A stretch of DNA of 64,000 bases from Cymodocea nodosa (GCA_036874045.1 CM072341.1:5344501-5408500), one strand, 5' to 3'. Positions 45,905 through 58,679 are shown, counted from the first letter of the stretch. A program made the numbers and translations. The notes: a model not told the origin generated them from the sequence alone.

Positions 45905-47473
45905 GTTATTAGATCATATCTGATTGGAGCTAAAGTAATAATATACAAGGATCATTCATCTCTAAAATATCTAATAAAGAAAAAAGAAACTAAACCTAGA
46001 TTGATCTGATGGATATTATTATTGCAAGAATTTGATCTAGAAATTAAAGATAAAAAAGGTTGTGAGAATGTAGTAGCAGATCATTTATCAAGATTACAAA
46101 TAGAAAAATCAAATATTGAAATTAAGGATAATTTTCCTAATGAACAATTAATGACCATCAACACAATACCTTAGTATGCAGACATGGTTAATTATTTAGT
46201 TACTAGTCTAACACCTAAGGATTGGAATAGACAGGATAAGAAATTGTTTTTCTCAAGAGTAAAATATTACTATTGGGAAGACCCATACTTATTTAAGAAA
46301 TGTCCTGATCTGGTTTTAAGGAGGTGTGTTCCAGGAACTAAATATCTGAGGATATTGTCTTTTTGTCATGACCAAGCTTGTGGAGGGCATTTTGGTTCAG
46401 GGAAAACTGCTGCAAAAATTCTGCAATGTGGGTTTTATTGGCCAACACTATTCAAAGATGCTCATAAATATTGCTTAAGTTGTTTAAGATGTCAACAAAT
46501 AGGAAGAATATCAAAGAGGAATATGATGCCTCTTAATCCTAATGTTGAGGTTGAAATCTTTGATGTGTGGGGAATAGATTTTATAGGTCCATTTCCTATG
46601 ACTAATCAATTTAATTACATATTGTTGGGGGTGGATTATGTATCTAAACGGATAGAAGCTATTCCTACAAAAACTAATGATAACAAAGTGGTAATACAAT
46701 TTATAAGAACAAATATATTTGCCAGATTTGGAATACCTAAAGCTATTATCAATGATAGAGGAACTCATTTCTGTAATAGAAGTTTTGAAGCCTAAATGAA
46801 GAAATATAGAGTAAACCACAAAATTGCAACATCATATCATCCGCAAACAAGTGGACAAGTAGAAAGTGCAAACAAACAAATTAAATTAATCTTAGAAAAA
46901 GTAGTAAATCCTATTAGAACAGATTGGGCTAATAGATTGATAGATACACTTTGGGCTTATAAAACTGCTTATGAAACGAGCTTAGGTATGTCACCTTTTA
47001 AGCTAGTATATGGAAAAAGTTGTCATTTACCTGTTGAAATAGAACATAAAGCTTATTGGGCATTAAAAACTCTGAACACTAATTTAAATCAAGCTGTTGA
47101 AAATAGAAAAATGCAATTAATTGAATTAGAAGAATTTAGAAATGAAGCTTATTCAAAGACTGTAAGAGAAAAAGAAAAAATTAAATTTTGGCATGATAGA
47201 AAAATTATTCCAAAAAGCTTTGAAATAGGGCAAGAAGTATATCTTTATATGGCTAGACTCCATAACCATCCGGGAAAATTAAAATCTAGATGGGCAAGAC
47301 CTTACATAGTTCGAAATATTTATCCTTATGGAGCTATTGAAATTGAAAATCCTAAAAATCAGAATATATTTAAAGTAAATGGACAAAGACTGAAACCTAT
47401 TCTGAAAACATCAAAAAGCTCCTTTGGAATTATAGAAGAAGTTAGAGTAGAGGACTACTCGAGCTTTACTTAG
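45905..47473 (+). pseudogene. A3 RNase H end and integrase
   Basis: It resumes at AGATCATATCTGATTGGAGC, repeating about 240 bp already present at 43476-43712. Then VADHLSRLQ and a stop at the IPWY tryptophan (46173). Integrase has [64 protein letters not shown] (catalytic SD changed to ND), a stop, then [20 protein letters not shown] and [20 protein letters not shown], ending SSFT and a stop. The two long frames (203 and 225 codons) are broken only once between them. Confidence 0.9.
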
Positions 47474-48025
47474 TAAGAAATCAATTTTATGTTTATAAAA
47501 AAAAATTAAAAACATTAAAAAAAATATAAAATATATATATATATATACATATATATAAAATATAAAAATCGTTGCGGTTCAACCGATTGGATCCATCGGT
47601 ATGACCGGAACATAAAAAAATATGTATATTAATTTTCATAAAAAATGTTGGTTTTATCAAAACATAGTATCGGTTCAACCGGAAAAAATATTTAGGTTTG
47701 ACCGAAACATAGTATCGGTTAAACCAGTAAAAAAATAGAAAAACTATTATATGTAGTATTTTTATTATTATATCAGTTTGTACGGGGAGTCCGTTGAGTT
47801 ACACTTAACTCAACGAGCTTACTCCGTTGAGTCTTGAGTTAGTCAACGAGCTTATTCCGTTGAGTTAACTGTAACTCAATAGAGTACTGTAGCTAAGACC
47901 GCGGATAAAATAGTAATAGTTGGTTCGGGAAATGACCCGATTACCCGCCTAAACTTAGGGTTTATTTAAACTAAAACCTAGGGTTTTGGGGGCATTATCC
48001 GGCAAATCATTTAGAATCTAGAACA
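47474..48025. repeat. A3 post-integrase spacer with inverted-repeat modules
   Basis: Noncoding. An (AT)n run lies at 47527-47560. ACCGAAACATAGTATCGGTT-type units occur at 47575-47735. GTTGAGTTA modules run from 47790 to 47885. The GGGTTTTGGGGGCATTATCC block (47970-48002) precedes the place where ORF3 would start, but the ORF3 front is deleted. Confidence 0.75.
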
Positions 48026-49185
48026 AATTGGTAGTCAAGAGGAAGAAGAAAGAGTAGAAAATGAAGAGGCTGAAAGAAGCCATTTGGACAAAAATAATTT
48101 CACAGATTCCATTAAAGAGCAAGAAACTCTTCAGCAAATTATGGAAAGAATTCAAGACAAAGTGAAGAGTTCTGTTGACTCACCACCACAGACAAAAGAA
48201 AAAGCAAAAATTCAGGAATTTGTAGAGAATGTTCAAATGCAGCCTATAGAAGAGGAAGAGCAAGTACAAACCCCTCTAGAACAACAAAGTCACCTTCCTA
48301 ACCTGACTGAAACAACAATTTTGAATGAAGTACATTTTTGTAGTTAAGAAGTTTATACCAAATACCAAGAAATAAGGGGGTTACGACATTATTTACAGTA
48401 GACCAGTAAATTAGGGTGGAATGCAAGAAATCAATGATTTATTTGAATTCCAAGGTCTACTGCAATTCATTTCTCAAGAGAGAGGGCATGCAGTATATGA
48501 GAATTTAGTGCCCTATTTTTATGCAAATTTAAGAGAAGGAGAAAGAGGATTAATTTCAAACGTGGAGGAAGCTAATGTACAGATAACACCAAAGCTTCTC
48601 CACAACATTTTTGGTTTAAAGAATGAAGGAATAAAAATTTTGGAAGATACAACTACAGTTGAGTGGACTGAACAGGAAATTAAGGATTGTTTAGCTATCA
48701 ATCCTGGTGTGCCATTATTAAACAGATTGAAGCATTTAAATGGTAGAGCACACATGGTAGCTAACATTCTGATTAAGAATGTCTATCAACGATAGGGCCA
48801 TGACATAGAATTAAGTCAATTTGTTAAATGGGCCACATATGCAGTTGTAAATAAGATCCAAATAAATTGGTCTGTAGTTTTTATCTCCAAGCTGAAAACA
48901 GTGAAGAAGAAATTATTTTATGGAGATTTGATTCCACTGCTGATGGTAGACTGTATTGATTTCATGAAATGGGCATCAAAAAGGATCAAATCTAGAACCA
49001 TTTCAGTGAAAGAATACAGAAATTTTGTAGCTGCAGAACTAGCTGTACCTTCTGGAGGAATTACGAGAGCAGTAGAAATGATTAATCAATTAGAGCTTCA
49101 ATTAGAAAAACTCCAGAAGGAAGTAGATGAACTTAGGCATAGAGATTATATTGTATTGTTCGTCTACTTGTGTAAAATTATATGA
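48026..49185 (+). pseudogene. A3 ORF3, N-terminally deleted
   Basis: The leader jumps at 48026 into the acidic middle of ORF3 (EEEERVENEEAERSH), losing about 1.1 kb compared with A2. Frames at 48084-48347, 48421-48795 and 48901-49185 carry the C-terminal part: FQGLLQFISQERGHAVYENL, YFYANLREGERG, LLHNIFGLKNEG, LNRLKHLNGRAHMVANILIK, LFYGDLIPLLMVDCIDFMKW and a coiled-coil end. The breaks are single stops (TAG near 48344 and 48794). Confidence 0.7.
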
Positions 49186-50065
49186 AATTGTATGATGTAC
49201 TTGTAATGTAATTGATTCATATTAATGAATGTAAATTTTTCAGATGAAATTTTCATACATGTTTTGGATGTGAAAATGAATGGAATATATTGACTATTAT
49301 ATATATTTTGTGAAATATTATGAAAGAATGTTTAACAAATTTACAATTTGCTGAATGATAGGATAAATGCTTAAAAATTTTTGCATGTTGCAAGGTAAAA
49401 TATAAATTCTGCATAACATAAAATGACCTGCAAGTTAAATCTTTATATAATGTTCAGATTTAAATGAATTTTAATCAGAATGATGCATTAATGACATAGA
49501 TTTAACTTTATTTCAATTAGCAGAATGAAAAAGAGAAAAGAACAGATAGGAACTTACGAGAGTAAAACTTAGAAGTTGCTAAGTGTTAACTCAACGAAGT
49601 AAGTCCGTTGAGTTAACCGTAACTCCACAAGGTCAGTAATATAATATAAGGTCACTCCGTTGAGTTATCTATAACTCAACGAAGTTAGTCCATGGAGTTA
49701 GCAATAGTAACTAACTTTGTTCCATTGAGTTATTTGTAGCTCAACGAGGTTAGTTCATGGATTAAGCAGAACAGTTATTCTTTTAACCACGAATGAAACT
49801 TCGTCGGTTTAGCGGTTACCAAAATTTGAAATTAGTAGTGGTACACGTACTCATAAAAACAGGAACGAGATTTATTCACTTTATGAATGTGTAGTATATA
49901 TATAAAATAGAATGTTATTTACGAGTTACCAACACTTTTAAAAGAAAGGAGAATGCGTTGGAGGAACTGGAAGGAGAAGCAACTGATTCAACTTCATCCG
50001 ACAACAAATATTTATTAAATGGAAAGCTTCAGACTAGTATGTAATTAATCTTCTGCTATTTATTT
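49186..50065 (+). other. A3 spacer between ORF3 and gag, with palindromic module array
   Basis: 49583-49760 holds five or six GTTGAGTTA-type inverted modules, for example CGTTGAGTTATCTATAACTC and AACTCAACGAAGTAAGTCCG. 49925-50035 keeps the codons NALEELEGEATDSTSS seen in A1, followed by GTATGT, a possible splice donor. No complete gene is supported. Confidence 0.65.
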
Positions 50066-51060
50066 ATGAGTACATGGACTCGTTCTCCTTGCACTAAACG
50101 ATTAGTAAGAACACCTACCTAGGAATTTTCATCGTAGAGGAGTACTGAAAAATTTTCTGAACTGAACTTTAACGAAATTCTTTGGGGTGTAGCTAACCTT
50201 TCTTTAAAAGAGAATGTAGAAATGGCTGCTCTAGTAGAAAAACCATTAGGAGAGATTTTGTATCTTGAATTAGTTGATGAACCTTCATGTATTCGATTGC
50301 CAAACTTTGAGGGAGATAGGTTTGAATTGAAATCTAATTATATTAGTCAATTGCCACATTTTCATGGATTAGAAAGAGAGGATGTCTATTATTTCCTTAG
50401 AGAATTTAACGAAGTTTGTCAAATGATGAAAATGCCGAACATGAGTATAGATGCTATTAAACTTAGATATATCTCTTTTTCTTTAAAAGACACAATTAAG
50501 AGATGGTTATATACTCTATCGCTTGATTCAATTTCTACATGGACTGAATTTTGCTCTGTTTTTCTGGAAAAATATTATCCAACACATCAAACGATTAAAA
50601 AGAAAAAAGAAATATTAATGTGTAGCCAAAAACAGGGTGAATCATTCTGGAAATATTTTGAAAGATTTAAAGATTTATTGACTCAATGTCCGCATCATGC
50701 AATGAGTAAAGCACAATTAATAGGTATAATTTATGAAGGCATAGATGTTTCAACAAAATCATTATTAGAATCTACTTGTCAAAATGGATTTTTAAAGTTA
50801 TGTAGTGAAGAAACATGGGCATATTTACAAAACTTTGCAAAAAGAACTGCACAGTGGGAAAACTTGGTTGAAGCTATTGTAGATAAAAAAATATTGCCAA
50901 GAAGAATGCATGAAATAGATTCAAATACTATGCTTGAGGTGAAATTAAATGAATTAACAAGGAAAATAGAAGAGTTATCATTAAATCAAAAGCTAGCAGA
51001 AAAGAATGCAAACATAAATGACTTAGATATTATTTATGCTAGAAACCAGAGAGATAACCT
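50066..51060 (+). pseudogene. A3 gag capsid region, fused to the F-box tail
   Basis: MSTWTRSPCTKR starts at 50066 and reaches stops near 50121. From 50222 the frame is open (MAALVEKPLGEILYLELVDE). It carries the whole capsid block: LPNFEGDRFELKSNYISQLP, WLYTLSLDSISTWTEF, FLEKYYPTHQTIKKKKEIL, QGESFWKYFERFKDLLTQCP and GIIYEGIDVSTKSLLES, then the coiled coil ELTRKIEELSLNQ. At about 51060, behind RDNLGN, the sequence jumps into the F-box gene. The gag end (HPNWRNH part) and the F-box front are lost. The gag frame runs on out of phase to 51118. Confidence 0.85.
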
Positions 51061-51447
51061 GGGAAATTTCAAATGGGAATGTGGTATAATGAATATGATG
51101 ATCCTACATTATGTCTGATAAGATGGTGGGATGAATTAATGAAATTTCAAATATGGATTATGAAAGACATAAATGAATGGAAGTGGGAAGAGGAATATAT
51201 TGAAATAGAAGTAGAAATAAAAACTGCTACATTACCTTGGAACCAAAAAGGATCCCTTTCTACATTTCATATCATTAATGGTAATACACTTGTATTTGGA
51301 ATTTATAATATTTTACATGTTTACAAATTAAGAAGGAACAAGAACTGCATTAAAACAAAATTAATAGCAAGAAGAACTATACCTAAAAAGTTTGCTTGGA
51401 CTGACACGTTTATTTCATTTGTTTCCACTTTTCAATCATGTTCTTAA
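51061..51447 (+). pseudogene. A3: C-terminal third of the F-box/FBA gene
   Basis: 124 open codons (51073-51447) match the end of the A1 F-box/FBA gene with about a dozen differences and no stop: GMWYNEYDDPTLCLIRWWDE, NEWKWEEEYIEIEVEI, TATLPWNQKGS, NTLVFGIYNILHVYKLRRNK and the end FVSTFQSCS. The F-box domain is absent because of the gag/F-box deletion. It sits at the same place as in A1, behind gag and before the 3' noncoding region. Confidence 0.8.
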
Positions 51448-53100
51448 ACTATAATTTTGTGTGTTTAATGTTGTGTGCATTCTGCATTTATTTTTAGAAA
51501 AAAAAAGAAGAAATTTTTTATTTTTTTTTAGTTTTCATTTTTATTTTATAAAAAAAACAAAATATCAATCTAGTTTGTTGGTATCTGTTCTGGGAAACCA
51601 ATTGGCTTGCTTGTGAGCCACCAAAGGCATAGGAGCCTGGGTTTCACACATGACACTGATTTATTAATATCTGTTAAATATTATTTTGTTATATATTCTA
51701 CGTTTATCTATGAATGAAAAGTTTTTCAGAATCAAAAATCGAAATATGCAAAAGGAGATACAAATGAAATAAGGTATGTAACTAATTACTCATCCTGAAT
51801 TTAAATCAACAAACCTGTAGCCATGCCTGCTTCAATTACTGTACTTATTGTCAAATCTTTTACATTGAGGGCAATGCAAAATGTAGGTATGGGAGGGAAG
51901 TAATTGAAGTAACACCCATGTAAGTTTGTTAATTAAAGGAATTAAAATGGTACTACAAAGTTTTGAGGAAATTGAAAATTTTTATGAACTTGTTGTAACT
52001 ATCCGATAATTGAGATTGTAAAATTTTTATAAACTGCTTGAATGTTATATTTAGAAGGCTATATAAGATGCTATAGAATTTACTATTTATGTAAATCTAG
52101 ATATAGTATCTTATGTTTTTTTTTCTGAATTTCATGAGTTTAACAGTTTCACGATTTTAAAATGAAATCAGAATGCTTAATGAAAAATCAGTAAATTATT
52201 TGAAGTCCTAAAAGAGCTGAGATGTGAATTCTAGATTAAATGAAACACATATGATTAAAGATACATTTAATTTGACTGATTGAACTTGTAGAATGATTTA
52301 TGTGTAGATCTTATTAAACTACAGAAAAAGTATGAGCTTATTGTTATGGATTCATATTTTCTGTAAATGATAGAAGCAGGACTATATGAGATTGGTGTTT
52401 TACTACATCTGTATTAATGAAATACATACATATATAGTATGTGATTATTGTTTTGTTTTGTATTTGTAGTTTGATTGAAAAAAAAATAAAAATAAAAATA
52501 AAAAAGGAAAAAAAAAAGGGAAAATTTTGAGAGTTTATTGACTTGTTTGATCACGAGCCTTTTGTACTTGAGCAGATAGGTATGTAAGGATTGTTGACCT
52601 GAACAAGGACTTTTGAAATCTGGCAACCTAAGATCCTGGTCAGATATGGGATTGTTGACTGAATGCTCGTTACATGGGTACATTAAAAAGCTCTTGTATG
52701 ATTCAAGCTTGTCAAATTAACTTTTAAAGTACAAAAAAAAAAGAGAAAAAAAACATATAATGTTCTGAAAAGATACAAGTATTTTGTGAAATACAGATAT
52801 CTTATGAATCGAGTATATTTTCTGTTATCTAGAATTGCTAAAATATGAATCTGGAATTGACTTTTGAAGTTGTTTAATGGAGATACAATTCTTTATTCTA
52901 CTTGTCTTAATTAGATTGAATTGGATTGTACTTTGATTCGTATGTTGTTGAAATTTCTTCTAGAAATCTTATTGGAAAATTCAGGATGATAGATGATGAA
53001 AAGAAGAACAAACGATAATATAATTAACACTTATGTGATGATGATATACTTTGTATGTAATTTGCATATATTCTAAGTATATTTGCTGGTTGATTATTGC
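51448..53100 (+). other. A3 3' noncoding region, truncated before the polypurine tract
   Basis: Collinear with A1 11198-9600. ACATTGAGGGCAATGCAAAA followed by TGTAGGTATGGGAGGGAAG (51871-51900) is the internal purine tract. 51950-52640 is the part related to the copia 3' noncoding region. Simple A-rich repeats lie at 52480-52530. At 53100 it stops in GCTGGTTGATTA against a copia LTR; the last 150 bases, the polypurine tract and the 3' LTR are missing. Confidence 0.75.
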
Positions 53101-54585
53101 AATTGCAATATATAATTCAATTCTCCTCAGAAATTGTAGATGCAATTATATATCGATATCATGTTTCATCTATACAATTTCATAACTACAAACAGAGAAA
53201 ACTAATTTGTGGAATTTAAAACATTTCTCCCTATTTGAGATCTTTCTTCTTCTTCTTCTACTTTTTCTTTTTCAGCAATTCTTCAGTGACAAATATATTG
53301 TCTTTCTCTGCTTCACCGAATTTGCATTCTTTTGATACTTCAGATTTTCAGTGACATAGATTTCACCTTTTTCTGCTTCACTGAATTTTCTTTCTTTTGA
53401 TACTTCAGATCTTTAGTGACATAGATCTTACCTTTTTCTACTTCACTGAATTTTCTTTCACCTGAGAGCTTTTCCCTGAAAAGTGTTTTTCATCCTTGAA
53501 AATATTTTTTGTTTAGTGTGCAAGGGTAAATGATTAACGAGAATTCTATGCCTTTTATATTATATCTTCATTTCATGCATATCCTCCACTTTTAATCACT
53601 ACCAGTTTTCCACTTCTTCATGTCTTCTCTTTTTCCTTCATCGAAATACACATGTTTTGGCCTACATTTACATTTTGAATTTTCTTTAATCATCAATCCT
53701 GAATTTCTGAAAATTTCCTGCAAAATAAACTTTCTCGTCCTAAATTTTTCATCAAGTATAATAAGAAGTCGTTACTTTAATGTTAGCTAAATGAGTAACA
53801 CAAGTAGATATATAACTTAACGTTTCTAACTTAACAAGTTCCTCATGTGCCAACTCATGTGACAAGTATTGTAGCTAACTCAACGAACTAAGTCTGTGGT
53901 GTTATGTTAACTCAACGAACTAGCTTCGTGGTGTTACGATAACTCAACGAACCATTCCGTTGTGTTACAAATAACTCAACAAATTAGTAATAAACAAATG
54001 TTTTTATAATAAGAATTTTACCATGTGCAAAAATAACAACTTAAGTTTTATAACGCTAACCTAAGGCGTTGCCTTAGTGTTCAATATAGCAACTCAATGC
54101 GTTTAGTTATGTTAACTTAACGAGTTAAACATGTGCATCTCACGTGATACAATATAACATTCGTAACTTTTAATTCACCACGTGTACAACACTAACTTAA
54201 CGAGTTCGTCTCTTATTTTACTCACGTGACCTATTTTAACCTTTAAGCCTCTAACTTAACGAGTTCTCACGTGATCTTTATACAAAATAACACTCTAACT
54301 TAACGAGTTGTCTAAACGTGCACTATTTATGATACAAAAAATATAACTTTGAAACATATTATACTTTTCAATAAAAACACACACGTTAACTTAACGTTTA
54401 GTTAAATGAGAAATTAATGCAACGAAATGACTAGTTATTAATTTCAAATCCAATACAGAGAAGTATTTATATCAATAAAATTTTTCTGTATTAATTAATG
54501 ATTTTTAATTTCTTTTCACAATCAATAGTAATTGAGTAAATATGATTACTTTCATTCAGCACACATCATCAAAACAAAATACTCA
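53101..54585 (-). repeat. C4: copia LTR (minus), missing its 3' end
   Basis: It matches the C3 LTR in reverse from about 60170 back to its start TGAGTATTTTG (54585 on the minus strand). TATAAAAGG is at 53551-53559. The part 53870-54350 is built of CTCAACGAACTAAG modules, TAACTTAACGAGTT units and CACGTG motifs. The last 140 or so bases and any internal region are absent. Confidence 0.8.
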
Positions 54586-55165
54586 ATAGATATTAATGGA
54601 GATACAAAAGAATAAGGTATGTGATTGATTGCTTATCCTGAATTTACATTTAAACATAGTTCATTGAGTTAGGTGTTAAGTCAATGAAACATTATTCATG
54701 CCTGCTAACATATACTGAATTTACTATAAATCTTTTACATTGAGGACAATGAAAATGTAGGTATGGGGGGGAGGTAATTAGATTTAATCCAAGTAATCTT
54801 GTTAAATAGAGGAATTAGGATTGTATTGCAAATTTCTATGGAAATTGAAAATTTTTTATGAATTTTGCTGTAACATTTTGAAATTTCCTATAACTATTTG
54901 AAAATTATCTAAAACCTTTCGATAGTTGAAACTATAAAAAATATTTTGAGAACTGTAACTACTTGAATTTTATATTTAGAATTTTATATAAGATGCTACA
55001 ATATTTTGCTATTAATACAAATCTAGATATAGTATCTTATGTTTTTACTAAATTTTATGAGTTTAACAGTTTCATGATTTTAAAAAAGAAATTAGAATGC
55101 TTAACTGAAATTTAGAAAATTATCTAAAATCTTGAAAGAGCTGAAATGTTGATTTTTGGATTGAA
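54586..55165 (+). other. A4 fragment: 3' noncoding region with purine tract
   Basis: Collinear with A3 51750-52250. ACATTGAGGACAATG at 54738-54752, followed by TATGGGGGGGAGG at about 54762. No gene is seen. It ends at 55165 in a jump into integrase. Confidence 0.75.
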
Positions 55166-55797
55166 TGAAACGTATATGGAGTAAATCACAAAATTACAAC
55201 ATCATATCATCTGCAAACAAGTGGACAAGTAGAAAGTACAAACAAACAAATTAAGTTAATCTTAGAAAAAGTAGTAAGTCCTACTAGAAAAGATTGAGCT
55301 AATAGACTAATAGATACACTTTGGGCTTATGGAACAACTTATAAAACAAGCTTAGGTATGTCACCTTTTAAGATAGTATATGGGAAAAATTGTCATTTAA
55401 TAGCTGAAATTGAACATAGAGCTTATTAGGCATTAAAAACTCTAAACACTAATTTAAATGAAATTGTTGAAAATAGAAAGATAGAATTAATTGAGTAAGA
55501 AGAATTTAGGAATGAAGCATATTCAAAAATTGTAATAGAAAAAGAGAAGATGAAGTTATAGTATGACAAGAAAATTATCTCAAAAACTTTTGAAATAGGA
55601 CAAGAAGTATACCTTTACATGACTAGACTTCATAACCATCTAGGAAAATTAAGATCTAGATGGGCAAGACCATACATAATTAAAATCAGAATATATTTAA
55701 AGTGAATGGACAAAGACTTAGATCTATTCTGAAATTTTCAAAGAGTTCTTTTAGAATTATAGAAGAAGGAAGAGAGAGGACTACTCAAGCCCTATTA
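55166..55797 (+). pseudogene. A4 fragment: C-terminal half of integrase
   Basis: From VNHKITTSYH onward the codons follow A-family integrase ([51 protein letters not shown]) but with many stops, for example near 55297, 55428, 55496 and 55560, and a small deletion at about 55680. It is the most decayed integrase copy in the window. Confidence 0.8.
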
Positions 55798-56179
55798 AGT
55801 AGACATAAATATCTATATATATATATATATAATCTATATTTTAATATCGTAACGATTTAACCAAGAAAAGTCATCAACATAACTAAAGTAGGGAGTATAT
55901 AAACTTTTATTTATATAATTTTGTCTAGTAAAACCAAGAGAGACTGACGGTTTTATTGAAGTAAGAAAAATTAATAGAAAAAATATATAAAAAGATACAA
56001 GAAAAATTTTGTTTTAGTAGCATCGAAAGGATCCATCGGTCTGATTGAAGCTAAAATAAATAAATAATTTTTTTTTAAGTACAATTGTTGATTCAATCAA
56101 AACATAGTATCGGTTTAACCGAGTGTTAGAGAAAATTTTTTAGTTCAACCAAGGAAGAACATTGGCTTTTCTATAGAAA
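55798..56179. repeat. A4 post-integrase spacer, decayed modules
   Basis: (TA)n at 55815-55832, then weak relatives of the ACCGAAACATAG modules (AAACATAGTATCGGTTTAAC at 56099). No GTTGAGTTA modules and no ORF3 start are left; the sequence jumps into the ORF3 end near 56165. Confidence 0.6.
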
Positions 56180-56365
56180 TGGACATTCAAGAGAATAAAA
56201 TCTAGAGCCATTTCAGTGAAGGAATATAGAAATTATGCTGCTGTTGCTTTTTCTATTGCTGGACCTTCTAGAGACTTTACAGGAGCTGTAGAACATATAA
56301 ACTAATTAGAACAACAATTAGAAAAGCTCTAGAAGGAAATAAATGAACTTAGAAAAAAAGACTAA
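56180..56365 (+). pseudogene. A4 fragment: C-terminal end of ORF3
   Basis: Codons match the ORF3 end of the other copies: WTFKRIKSRAISVKEYRNYA, then GAVEHIN, a stop, LEQQLEKL and ELRKKD with the stop at 56365. The rest of ORF3 is deleted. Confidence 0.7.
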
Positions 56366-57346
56366 ATATATTATTCATCTACTTGTATTGAAAAATATTT
56401 GATTGTATGTAATTGTAAACTATTTATATATATGAATGCTTGAACATCAGATGTTTTTGAATTTGTGTGATTGTGAATGAATGATTTAATTGAGAATTGT
56501 ATTGAATATTATATATCTGTTTAAAGCTTTGTAGGACTATTTTACAAGTTTTACAATTTTATTAATGATGTGGTTAAATGCACGATAATTTGATAATGTT
56601 TGAATATATTTGCATATTGAAAAGTAAACTCTAATTTCTACATAACAGGAAATGAACTGTAAGTTAAATATGCATATAATGTTCAAATTTAAATGAGTTT
56701 AAATTAGAACACTACATTAATGAAATGTATTTAACTTTATTTAAATTGATAAAATGCAAGAGGAAAATATATAGAAGTTAAGATGAGGAGTAAGTTTTTA
56801 GAAAAATTTGTTGAGTGTTAACTCAACGAAGTTAGTTCGTGGAGTTAACCATAACTCCACGAAGTCAATATTAAAATATAAGGTCACTCTGTTGAGTTAT
56901 CTGCAACTCAACGAAGTTAGTCCGTGGAGTTGGCAAACAGTAATTGAGGTTAGTCCGTTAAGTTATCTATAACTCAACGAGGTTAGTTCCTAGAGTTAGT
57001 GTAACAATTAATCTTTTAGCTATGAACGAAACTTCATGGGGTAAGTAGTTACTAAAATTTGAAATTAGAAGTGAAACACGTATTTATAAAAATAGGAACC
57101 ATACTACACGTTACAAGACATGTTCTTGCAATGAGATTCATTTGCCTTATGGATGTGCATTATAAATATAAAATAGAATGTTATTTACTAGTTACTAGCA
57201 CTTGAGAAGAAAAAAGAAAATTCGTTGGGGAACTGGAAGGAGAAGTAGTTGATTCGACTTCATCCATCAACAACTATTTACTAAGAACAAAGCATCAGAC
57301 CGGTATGTAATGAATCTTCTACAATTTTACTTTATGTTAAGAGTTT
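56366..57346 (+). other. A4 spacer between ORF3 and gag with palindromic module array
   Basis: 56815-57000 holds GTTGAGTTA/TAACTCAAC modules as in A1 and A3 (AACTCAACGAAGTTAGTTCG; GTTGAGTTATCTGCAACTCA). The NALEELEGE codons are decayed here (57200-57260), and GTATGT follows at 57303. No complete gene is seen. Confidence 0.65.
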
Positions 57347-58679
57347 ATGAGCACATGGACTCGTTCTCCTAGCACTAAACCTACACAGGATTATTCAACA
57401 CAGAGGCATACTAAAATATTTTTTGAATTGGACTTTAACAAAATCCTTAGGAGTGTAGCTAACCTTTCTTTAAAGGAGAACGAAGATATGGCTACTCCAA
57501 TAGAAAAACCATTAGGGAAAATTCTATATCCTGAATTAGTTGATGAACCTTCATGTATTTGATTGCCAAACTTTGAGGGAGATAGGTTTAAACTGAAATC
57601 TAATTAGATTATTCAATTGCCACACTTTCATGGATTAGAAAGAGAAGATGCCTATTATTTTCTTAGAAAATTTAATGAAGTTTGTCAAATGATGAAAATA
57701 CCAAACATGAGTGTTGATGCTATTAAACTTAGATATATTCCTTTTGCTTTAAAAGACACAACTAAGAGATGGTTATATACTCTATCGTTTAATTCAATTT
57801 CTACATGGGTTGAATTTTGCTCTATTTTTCTAGAAAAATATTATCCAACACATCAAATAATTAAAAGAAAAAGGAAATATTAATGTGTAGCCAAAAATAA
57901 GGAGAATCATTTTGGAAATATTTTGAACGATTTAAAGATTTACTAACTCAATGTCACATCATGCAATGAGTAAAGCACAATTAATAGGTATAATTTATGA
58001 AGGTATAGATGTTTCAACTAAATTTTTATTAGAATCTACTTGTCATAATAGATTTTTAAAACTTTGTAGTGAAGAAACATGGGCATACTTAGAAAACTTT
58101 GCAAAAAGAACTGCTCTGTGGGAAAACTCGGTTGAAGCTATTACAGATAAAAGAGTATTACCAAGGGGAATGCATGAAATAGATTCAAGTACTATGCTTG
58201 AAGTTAAATTAACTGAGTTAACAAAGAAAATTGAGGAGTTATCATTAAATCAAAAACTAGCAGAAAAGAATGTAAATATTAATGACTTAGATATTATTTA
58301 TGCTAGAAACTAGAAAGATAACTTTGAAAATTCTTATAACTCTAATTGGAGAAATCACCCAAACCTATCTTGGAGAAATAACAATTTTTAGGGAGGAGAA
58401 AATATAAATGACAAAAATATAAGTTATGAAGCATTAATTGAAAAATGATCTTGAATAGACAAGTTAGAAAAGATAATTTAACAATTAAACAATCGTCTAG
58501 ACCATGTATTTGGAAATGCTGCCATTCAGAATAATAATATGAATAGAAATATACCCCCTACACAGAAGGAAACAATAGAAGTTAGACCAACTAGAGGATT
58601 GCCAATGCAAGCAGTGCCTAACCTTGTCAATAGAACTATTAATGAAATTGATACCTCCTATGGGAGGGAAACTGAATGA
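57347..58679 (+). pseudogene. A4 gag capsid region with open start
   Basis: It starts MSTWTRSPSTKPTQDYSTQR and is open through KENEDMATPIEKPLGKIL; this copy supports the gag start proposed for A1 and A3. The capsid block follows (LPHFHG, EDAYYFLRKFNEV, FNSISTWVEFCSIFLEKYYP, IIYEGIDVSTKFLLES, KLTELTKKIEELSLNQKLAE), then HPNLSWRNN and NEIDTSYGRETE, stop 58679. Stops near 57560, 57608, 57880, 58311 and 58448, with small indels (57950), break it. The copia C3 LTR begins 30 bases later, where A1 has its F-box gene. Confidence 0.85.
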
